From NCBI GenBank assembly GCA_024516035.1, contig CM044958.1, positions 40,634,099-40,698,098 on the forward strand: a stretch of 64,000 bases of DNA, given 5' to 3'. The position numbers and the translations under genes were made by a program. The DNA comes from Bactericera cockerelli (lineage: Eukaryota > Arthropoda > Insecta > Hemiptera > Triozidae). The notes below the pieces were generated by a model. The model ran no database searches. It was not told where the DNA came from and was given only the letters and a program-made list of their open reading frames with translations. This document shows, in pieces, positions 10,575-18,822 of this stretch (its first letter is position 1; each line of letters opens with the position of its first letter).

Positions 10575-10660
10575 CCTCTCTCTCTCTTTCGCTCTCTATC
10601 TCTATCTCTATCTCCTCTCTCTCTCTTTCTCTCTCTTTCTTCTCTTCTCTCTCTCTCCCT
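10575..10660. repeat. CT microsatellite, imperfect
   Basis: An imperfect run of CT/CTCTAT units, inside the long-TIR element. Confidence 0.9.
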
Positions 10661-11634
10661 TCTCAATTCCCTCAGAGGAGCTGTTGGAAGTGGCGTCCAC
10701 CTTCCTGGATGCATAAGTTAAACCTCTTCATCATGTTTCGTTGAATGTTGCGGAAGATTCCAGGTTTTTCTGTCAGGTCATCGAATGCCAACAGGATTCT
10801 TGTACCAGATTCTGCTACTCTTGCGCCTCCACTGGTATTTCGTAAACTATGTTTTTCACGTGATTCCAAATGTTCCTGTTGGCAGCTCCATATGCTAAAT
10901 GCATGTCTGCCATTTCAGCATCCGAATAATAATAATTATGTAACTTGTGCTTAAAAACTCAAGAAGTTAAAAGATAATATTTCACAGAATGCAGAAAAAT
11001 ATGCTTGAAAACTATCATCGAGAAACAAACAATCATTAATTTGACTGGCCTTTAATTAATTCCAAGGAAAATAATTATCAGACATAAATAGCTAATTACT
11101 CTTTGAGTACAAGACGACCCTACACGGTCAACACTTTTAAGATTTTGAACATCATTTTTTGAGACTTACCTGGTTCGTTTTCCCAGAATATCACATGATA
11201 AAAAATCGTAAAATTATTTTTTAGCATCCTTGGGTTGGCCGCCAACTTTTATCAAACTTGCCCATGTCTGTGCCAAAATTTGCTCGGGCAAATCTTGAGT
11301 GTTTCAAAGTGTAAAAAATTTACATGAGAATTTTTTTTCTATTCAGGTGTCAAAAAAGATGCCAAACCAAACCGTAAAAAACAAAGTAGTGTAGCTAGAA
11401 ACATCGAAATTTTGTTGGCTTTCTGCAGAAATGTTCAAAATCAACTCATCTTAAACAGGAAAAAAGTTCTGACGTGAAGAATAAGCCAAAGTCGGACTTT
11501 TTCAGAAAGTTGCAAAAAATCACTTTGTGCAGTTATAAAGGCGAATCCGAAAAAACGGATTGCAGATCCGTCCTAGAAATGTCGTCAGTAATCTACCATT
11601 AACGGGTGTAAACGTTTTTTTGGTCCACCCTGTA

Positions 11635-12540
11635 TATTAAGATTATTTTGAATGAATATAATTGGAGACGAAATTATAGTGAGGAAAGTGGGTGTGAATA
11701 AGAAAGAGAAGAAGAGAAAATATGTCCTGTAGGTCTGGGAGTAGAACATGAGAAGCTTTAGGAAAATCAATATCAGCTGATTAAAATATTTAGGTAGATA
11801 TCAAAAGAAAACATCTAAAAAACTATGAATGAGGGAAATTGCCGGTCCAAAAGTGTTTTCAGTTTTAGTTAGCAGTAAATTTACATAAATATGATCAGCA
11901 ATTTGGTTCTGATCGCATTATGTGTACAACTGTACATTGTTAAGATTAGGATCCAGAAAATTGTTGATTTCAGTAGATCAACCGTATCAAATGGTTTAAT
12001 AGCCGAAAGAAAACCGTTCAGTAATGGCTCCTGTACCAATCAGTCAGAAGAATTGCATACTCGTATGACTGATAGTGTATGAAGATTTGGTGACTTGCCC
12101 CCTCAGGGCATTTTTTTTTTTTTTTTTTTTGCTTACAGAAGATAGGTATATTAGCTATAGGAATTCATCCAAAGTGATTTCTTCTTGAATATTTCTCTCA
12201 TGTCGTATCTCTACATCTCAGTGCACCAATGGGGAAACACTACCAGCTCCCTCCCACCTTCCCTCCTAACCTCATGTGTACTTTTTCATATTTTGGAATT
12301 AAAAAATTCTCTTTTTTCTGAAAAGATGGGTACCTTTGAAACCTAATTAAACATATTTCTGTAGAAAAAATGAGAGAGAAAAAAATAAGCTTTAATACAT
12401 TTTCTACCTAAAATGAAAAAAAAGGAGCGTCGGTATATCATAAATTTACTCCCCCTGAGCTATATCAAGGAGTTGTAAATTTACTGGTTCTCAATGAGAA
12501 ATAGTGACCTCTGAAAATTTTGAAGGACATCTCTATTAGT
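11635..12540. other. Non-genic DNA with a 20-T run
   Basis: No gene is supported. A T20 run at 12111-12130 could be the tail of a minus-strand retroposon, but I recognise no body next to it. Confidence 0.4.
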
Positions 12541-12923
12541 GTAGGTGTGGTCACCGTGGCCGAGTGAGTTAGCGAGCTAGGCATTGAACGCATGGTGACC
12601 TAGGTTTGATCCCTAGCGGTTTCGATTTTCTTGCTCTGACTTGGATCTTCGGGGTCCACTCATACCTTGTGAGGAAAAATGAGTAGCTGCTTTGATCCCT
12701 AGCGGTTTTCGATTTCTCTTGCTCTGTACTTGGATCTTCGGGGTCCACTCATACCTTGTGAGGAAAAATGAGTAGCTGCTTTGATGTGAATCAGCGACCA
12801 GTGGCGGAATCATAGGCAAAAGTAATAATACAAGTTATTGTATGTATATTAAAGTGGTAGAGTCCTATGATTCTGCGCTACCCACAGAAAAATTGTGACA
12901 TAATAACACAAAAGGAAAGGCTT
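12541..12923 (+). mobile_element. SINE family B copy with internal 86-bp tandem duplication
   Basis: The head has GTCACCGTGGCCGAGTGAGT and a mutated B box (GGTTTGATCCC). The segment from TTTGATCCCTAGCGG to GAGTAGCTGC is present twice, starting at 12605 and 12691. The 3' end is TTCTGCGCTACCCAC. TATTAGT occurs at 12534-12540 and 12924-12930 as a candidate duplication. Confidence 0.8.
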
Positions 12924-12930
12924 TATTAGT

Positions 12931-13795
12931 ATTATTCTAGGTGCTTTCTTGAAGAGCTTGTATCTTGGTATGAATAGAATGTTTTGATTGTTTTTGATAG
13001 GTTAGGTACCTAACTAATCTACCTATGTTACGTTTTTACATTTCAGAAACAATAAAGTTGATACTACGCTACCAGAGTAGAGCGTTTTGAGTAATACAAG
13101 ATGGCGTCCAAGAGTTCAACATTTTTTGCTACTTTTTTGTGTAATTGTGTCCAATAACTGCAGTTAAATCAAGTCTATCATCTGTAAAATGTTTTTATAT
13201 ATAATCTAATTTGAATTTACGAACACTGAAACTAGAAATAATGAAATCTGGTGAAAGTCAATCCCACACAGTTGATTCTCAAATTCGTGCCATTTTTTTC
13301 TATCTATAAGTCATTAGCACTTACTATTCTTTGTGTGAACAAAATTTCACCCCACTGATATATTAAAATTGTTTTTATGAATGTGAAGTTGTGGAGTTTT
13401 ACCTTGACTAAACATCATTTGGAGTCAATATCTGATGAATTTTTCGATAGCTCTTAAGGCTAGAATATGGATGAATCACCCAGATGGTCAAAAATCGAGA
13501 GGAAACCGAGATAAAGGTGGACGGATAGAGTTAATCAATATTTCAGAACACTGCAAATACAAGAAGAAGATGCACAAGACTGATGCAAAAGGATGCAAGC
13601 AGTCGGTGAGACTTTAATATTATCAACTGGGTTATAAATGGCCATTTCAGCAAGTTTGTTGGTGAGGTATTAAGGTAATGCTCGAGTCAACCAACTCTCT
13701 GACTCTCGAGACAGTGAGACCCAAATACTGATTCTCATTCACTTTTAGATATATCTTCAACCGTTATGACAAAAATGGCAAAAACACTATACTCT
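12931..13795. other. AT-rich non-genic DNA
   Basis: A 60-codon plus-strand frame at 13435-13617 is rich in Lys and Arg but has no known motif. I would not call it a gene. Confidence 0.35.
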
Positions 13796-13797
13796 GT

Positions 13798-13975
13798 CAT
13801 CATCATCATCATAGGGTGGCGTCATTGAGAACGTTGGTAGCCAGACAGTGGTAAAATGACTCAGCACTTCTACCACTGTCTTTACAAGGAAGATAATAAT
13901 TGACAAGGACCTCCAGAACCAAGCCAATGCTGGTCTACTCCCTGTTTATGGTCCCCCAGCCAGACTATTACTATT
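13798..13975 (+). repeat. Dispersed repeat family F
   Basis: It begins with ATC trinucleotides, then TAGGGTGGCGTCATTGAG, GGTAGCCAGACAGTGG, CTTCTACCACTGTCTTTACA and TAATAATTGACA. The same string occurs at 54346-54450 (plus) and 38694-38783 (minus). No promoter boxes were found. Confidence 0.75.
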
Positions 13976-14806
13976 ATTATTTTACAGCATAATGTATTAC
14001 AACGAAGTATTTTAGGTCATAGAACTTAACTTTAAAATCAATTCATTTATGACTCTTTAACTGAATAAAAATATTTGGACCATAAATGTATCAAAATTTA
14101 TTGTTCAGTCAATTCAACATTGAGGAAAGTCGTCCGTTTTTGCTGAAGATTTTATGGAGAAAGAAAAGAGAAAACCTGAAGAGAGCCGCTTCTTTTCTCT
14201 CCGTATATTCGTATATTTGTTTTGTTAAAAGTAACATGAGAAAATGCTATACGTGAGTAGAGAAGAAAAAAATTAATGAGAAAAAAAGGCAAAGAGAGCA
14301 CAAGAGAGAAAAAGATATAAAAAAGCTAAAATTAAAGGTTTCAATGGAAGAAAAAAAATTGGATTCCCAGAGAAAACGCTGTTCCTGTATGGAATGAAAA
14401 TGCTGGCAAGTAATTTTCATTTCAGAATAGGTATTATCATTTTGCCTTTTCTCTCATTCTTTTCTCATAAAAAATGTAGGTACCTAGGTACCCTATTAAT
14501 TTTACCTACATGTTTTGAGTACCTCTAGCTAGAATAATAAATGTTTCAAAGGATTTCTCATTAAAATACAGGCTAGAACTAGAACACAATTTACATGCAC
14601 TCTTGAAATGAGCCTAATACCTGCAACGGTCTTTAATCATCGTGCTAGGCTTTCCATTGTGATGAGTGGAAAATGCCCAGATCCACGAATTTGTTAATCA
14701 GATTAAATAAACTATCAATGGGCCAGAGTAAAAAAATTGAAATTTCTTGTCTTACAATGGGATTCAAAAATTGGTCCCAAAAAAAGTAAGTTTGGAGACA
14801 TGTCAT
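13976..14806. other. Non-genic DNA, purine-rich patch
   Basis: A/G-rich at 14155-14360. No gene is supported. Confidence 0.4.
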
Positions 14807-14819
14807 TAATTCCCTTATA

Positions 14820-14976
14820 AGTTAAAAAAAAGCTATCGTATTTGTGGTAATCACTTTCGTGATATCACAACTACTCAAACTCGCTTTACTAAATCTATGC
14901 TAAAACCCGGACTTGAACCACCGACTTCCAGGTTACAAGTCCACCGCCTTATCGATCAAGCTACTGAGGTCGGACA
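14820..14976 (-). mobile_element. SINE family A, minus strand, perfect TSD
   Basis: It is the reverse of the family A consensus, with inverse B box GGACTTGAACC. The 13-bp duplication TAATTCCCTTATA lies at 14807-14819 and 14977-14989. Confidence 0.9.
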
Positions 14977-14989
14977 TAATTCCCTTATA

Positions 14990-15398
14990 GCTAACATAAA
15001 ACAGTAAGTTCCTAGGTAATAAAAAGTATGGTGTACGTCGCGTCGAGAAGTTCTTCTCAAATTTATTCATCAGGCATTTACTCTTCTTCATGGTAACTTT
15101 TTCTAATGGTTCAGATAATTATCACCTTCTCAGCAACCTTATACCATACACCACTCTGCTTTCCTCTTGTCAACCGAAATTCTGAACTGAGTCAGGTTGT
15201 TAGCCTTTATGTGGATTTTGGTATTCCTTCTCTAACTACAAGAGGAGGGAAACCTATGCAGATCTATGTTGCTTAAGCCTTGGCTTCCCTTTCTTTTAGT
15301 ATGTATAGTATACCACTCAAAATTTTGATCGAACACAATGTTCCAAAACTTTAGCTAATTTATCTTCCATTTACAGGTAGGTATAGTTAATTGAATTC
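14990..15398. other. Non-genic DNA upstream of the retrotransposon
   Basis: Nothing recognisable. Confidence 0.35.
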
Positions 15399-15407
15399 AA
15401 TGATCTA
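15399..15407. repeat. Candidate left target-site duplication of the R1-like element
   Basis: AATGATCTA here matches the bases right after the poly-A tail at 22044-22052; the leading two A are ambiguous with the tail. Confidence 0.5.
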
Positions 15408-16817
15408 GTGAAGGTGAAGTGAAGTGAAGTCGTATATTTCTATCGATTACTATTATTTTTTGTGGAAAATCAAACTGTAAATATAAGACAGTGATGTTTC
15501 ACTGTAATTATAATAAACATATCTACCTGTATATAGTTGTGTGTAAATAGTTGTACAAAAAAAAGCAGTGTATAATTTTAAACTACAAATTTTAATTTAT
15601 TTAAAATTAATTTAAATAATATTGATTTTATTACGTAAGTGTTTGGCTTGGTGATAAAAGTTTGGAGGAGGAGCCGAGGCCAGATCGGCTCGGTACGTAA
15701 GTACCATCGTTGGTGATCGGGATTCCGGTCATTGACATTCATAAGTCTATATCAGATCCGATAAGATAACTGATAAGGAGATAACATAAATACATAAACA
15801 ATCGCACCAAAGCTCACTAGGTAATAACTAAGCAGTTCTCAAACCTATCGCTAACCTAACTATAGCTCAAATTACATTTGCACTTTTTCAAAAGTCACCT
15901 TACCTTGTTTTTAAACCTGTCACTAACCAAACTATAGCTCAAATTACATTTTGCACTTTCTCAAAAGTTATCTTACCTTGTTTTAATTATACTTGAACCA
16001 CAACTACCTGTGAGGATCTAATAAAATCTAAGTGAGATAACCCCTAAATAAAACTGTGAAAGTGTTTCTACGAGGATCTCACGCGCCCCTGTATTAGGAG
16101 CATCCAGCGCCTGTGAGGAGCTGGAGTGACCCGGAGCGGCCCGTCAGAGCAGAGTGAAGAGGACCTGCTGGAGTGCACTCAAGCCAGTCTTCTGATGTCT
16201 AATGTGCCCAATATTGGGTGATATACATATTGTACAATACATAGTTGCCTTCTACTTGTATTTGAAATATCCACAGTGATTTTTTTTTTTTTTTTTTGGT
16301 AGCTGTGAATAGTTGAGAACCACTTATAATAGAATAAGGTACTCTGTGTATAAGTATAACCATAGACACATACCTAGTAAAGTATAACATATTTGCTGAT
16401 ACACAGATCATTGTGAAGAATTTATCGTACAGGTAGCGTAGCTCCTATAGGTATTGAAGTAGTTACATAACTAGTTATAGATCAGTGATACATGACTTTA
16501 AGGTTCCAGTAAAAGTAGTATATTATATATTTATTTTTAAGTTAAAAAAGCCCATAATCCACAAAAGAGGCCAAACCCAAAAAGGAAGCAAAAAAAGCTC
16601 AAAAAAGAGGCTAAAAGACCCAGAAAAGAGGTGTTAATACAGAAAAAAAAGAACCCTTATAAGAAGCTTAGGCACCTATATACTCAGTTAGGATATTTCC
16701 TATTGCCTTGTACTAATCAGTATCATTTCAGACCTTTTAACTATCTACATGTCTCTTGGATCAAACTTTTGACTTACAAAATTTAAACCTGTATAGATCT
16801 ACAACGTTATAAATATA
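15408..16817 (+). promoter_or_regulatory. 5' UTR of the R1-like element
   Basis: It holds a GAAGTGAAGTGAA start, a GC-richer block (15659-15740), a direct tandem duplication (15841-15912 and 15913-15986, period 72), a T18-like run near 16280-16297 and an AAAAGAGG-rich stretch (16560-16630). R1/Jockey-type elements normally have an internal promoter at their 5' end; which bases serve here cannot be read from the sequence. Confidence 0.5.
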
Positions 16818-18419
16818 ATGAGTGATGATTTAACCCGTTATGACAGGCAGAACTTGATGGAGTTCGATGATAGCATGGAGGAGTTTCAAGACCCATTTAA
16901 GAGCAGCGAGAGACTACAAAGGAGTCCTCATGAGGCCAACTCATTATTGAATATATGCGGTAGCAAATCTGCATCCCCCTTGGACTTGAGTGACGGAAAG
17001 GAAAGAGTAGGACCACCGCAGATTAATGATGTAGCCCAAATGAACCACACAAAGTTGAATCCTGAACAGGTAACAGCAGAACAGATTTTGGACCCGGACA
17101 ACACAGCAGAAAATAATAAAGATGACTCTGATGAAAATGAGCTGTACATGACACCAGCAGGATTCCTACGAAACAAGAGACCCAAGCGGAAGGCAGAATT
17201 CTCACCTATAGACCCTAGAAACTACGAATTTCTCCTTGTCTTTGAGAAGATCTACAATAATGCCACGGATCTAAGGAAAATGGTCTTGGAGGCCACAAAC
17301 ACCAAGACGGAAATTAAGAAAAAAGTTGATGAGTACTTTGATCTCACACGAGTCGCCAACTCCCTGAAGAACTCGGAAAACTCGAGAACTATAGAAAATA
17401 ATTTAAATAGAAATGAAGTAGCCCCAAAATTGGAAGCATACTGCACATCATGTAAAAACAAGATCTGTGAAGATGAAGTAGAAAAGAAAGCTCAAGAACA
17501 AAAGGAGAATATAAGAAATAAAATCGAAATGATATCGAGCAATCTGATTGAGACCAGCAGACTGGAAAGTATTCATGACCTACTTGGTGAAAAATGGCCA
17601 GCGTCAGCATACACGAAAGTGACCCAAAAGAAAGGAAACCCTTTCATAGGAGAATGGCAACACGACATGATCTTGCTTGTCAAAAAAGATGAAAATTCAA
17701 AATTAGTGGACTCAGCACTGCACAAATTCCCTGACATGAAGGAACTACTAATTGACGAAACTGATGAAAAAAAGGTACAATTATTAGAAAACATTGTACG
17801 CATAAACAACCAAGAAACAATCAAGAAGTTATATATTGTAAAAATGAACAATACAGAGGACCTTATGGAGGCAGTCAAGGAATTGAGAAAATATAACATT
17901 GTAGGAGATGTGGGAATTGTGAGCACAGAACGCAAAGACTGGGAAAGAACCAGGAAGCTCATGGAGATAGAATTCTATAATGAAGCCATAAATATATTTC
18001 AATACGTTCCTGGTACAGTAGCAGATGAAGTAGCCTCTATATCTAATGAGACAAGTAAAACAGAGCATAAAACCATTCATGTTAGAGTTAAAAACGGCAA
18101 AGAGAGCTATAACAATGTACTTAAGAAGATGTTGAAAGAAATAAACACTGAAGAAGTGGGAGTAGATGTGAAACAGATATTGAAAACCAATGACGGAAAC
18201 GCAAAAATCATACTTGAAGAGAAGAAAAAAGGATCATTAAAAACAATGGAAACGAAGATGAATGAGTGCCTCGGGGAGATGGGAAATGCAGTAACAGTAG
18301 GAGCAGGCAGGAAAACAATATTCATAAGAAATATTGATTCATCTGCAGTAGAAGAAGATGTTGTGGAAGCAATAGAAAATGTTCTGTGTCAAAAAGATAA
18401 AGATAAGACTAAAAAGTAA
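16818..18419 (+). CDS. ORF1 (gag-like) of R1-like retrotransposon, N-terminal part
   Basis: 533 codons from ATG to a TAA. The predicted protein is hydrophilic, rich in Glu, Lys and Asp, with an acidic N-terminal third and a basic PKRK patch (about residues 120-123) that could direct it to the nucleus. Near the C-terminus, TIFIRNID and the following EEDVVEAIENV resemble the conserved block that precedes the zinc knuckles in R1-type Gag proteins. The frame ends in an A-rich tract (18391-18417) just before the knuckles, which continue in the +1 frame at 18379-18822. Dropping one A from the A5 run at 18411-18415 would join the two parts, so the stop is probably a single-base insertion; programmed frameshifting is the alternative. 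The likely role is an RNA-binding nucleocapsid-like protein of the retrotransposon RNP. Confidence 0.85.
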   Translation: MSDDLTRYDRQNLMEFDDSMEEFQDPFKSSERLQRSPHEANSLLNICGSKSASPLDLSDGKERVGPPQINDVAQMNHTKLNPEQVTAEQILDPDNTAENNKDDSDENELYMTPAGFLRNKRPKRKAEFSPIDPRNYEFLLVFEKIYNNATDLRKMVLEATNTKTEIKKKVDEYFDLTRVANSLKNSENSRTIENNLNRNEVAPKLEAYCTSCKNKICEDEVEKKAQEQKENIRNKIEMISSNLIETSRLESIHDLLGEKWPASAYTKVTQKKGNPFIGEWQHDMILLVKKDENSKLVDSALHKFPDMKELLIDETDEKKVQLLENIVRINNQETIKKLYIVKMNNTEDLMEAVKELRKYNIVGDVGIVSTERKDWERTRKLMEIEFYNEAINIFQYVPGTVADEVASISNETSKTEHKTIHVRVKNGKESYNNVLKKMLKEINTEEVGVDVKQILKTNDGNAKIILEEKKKGSLKTMETKMNECLGEMGNAVTVGAGRKTIFIRNIDSSAVEEDVVEAIENVLCQKDKDKTKK

Positions 18420-18822
18420 CTACAGAGGTACAAACCAAACTGCAACAGCAGAAATGGATCTTAAAGATGCGATGATCATACTGAAAGCAGGACATCTGAA
18501 GATCGGCTGGTTATATTGTAATGTGGAGGAATATATCAACCCCCCACGATGTTTTAACTGTCTCCAATTCGGACACAAATCATTCCAATGTGCAAGAACA
18601 ACCGAGGAAAAAGGACTCTGTTTCAGGTGTAATGAAAGAGGTCACACCGCTTCCTCTTGCGTTAATGAAGCTTTCTGCCGAGACTGCCACACGATCGGCC
18701 ATCAAGCTGGAAACATGAGATGCAGAAACTTCAAGGAACTTGTGATGCAGACCAGAAGCGAGCATAGGATTAGAAGAAATAGAATGACCAATGAATACGT
18801 CTCACATGATGCAAGAGCCTGA
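18379..18822 (+). CDS. ORF1 (gag-like), zinc-knuckle C-terminal part in +1 frame
   Basis: This is the continuation of ORF1 after the shift; the ATG at 18379 is not a natural start, because homology-like content begins about where the upstream frame ends. Three CCHC knuckles are visible in order: CFNCLQFGHKSFQC (CX2CX4HX4C), CFRCNERGHTASSC (CX2CX4HX4C) and CRDCHTIGHQAGNMRC (CX2CX4HX6C). Three such knuckles at the C-terminus are characteristic of ORF1 in the R1 and related groups and bind nucleic acid. The tail is basic (RSEHRIRRNR). It overlaps the start of ORF2 by 32 nt in another frame, so ORF2 is probably translated by reinitiation or internal initiation. Confidence 0.88.
   Translation: MFCVKKIKIRLKSNYRGTNQTATAEMDLKDAMIILKAGHLKIGWLYCNVEEYINPPRCFNCLQFGHKSFQCARTTEEKGLCFRCNERGHTASSCVNEAFCRDCHTIGHQAGNMRCRNFKELVMQTRSEHRIRRNRMTNEYVSHDARA

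Larger units (their letters stand above)
9007..11632. mobile_element. Non-autonomous DNA transposon with about 450-bp TIRs (Tc1/mariner-like ends)
   Basis: The ends CAGGGTGGACCAAAAAA and its inverse face each other, and TA flanks both sides (9005-9006, 11633-11634). The inverted repeats extend to about 9460 on the left and from about 11180 on the right with scattered differences, sharing for example TTTTGTTGGCTTTCTGCA and ATCAAACTTGCCCATGTC (in inverse). The 1.7-kb interior has a CT microsatellite and a tRNA-like segment but no transposase frame. TA duplication and CAGGG ends suggest the IS630-Tc1-mariner group; that assignment is inference. Confidence 0.8.
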
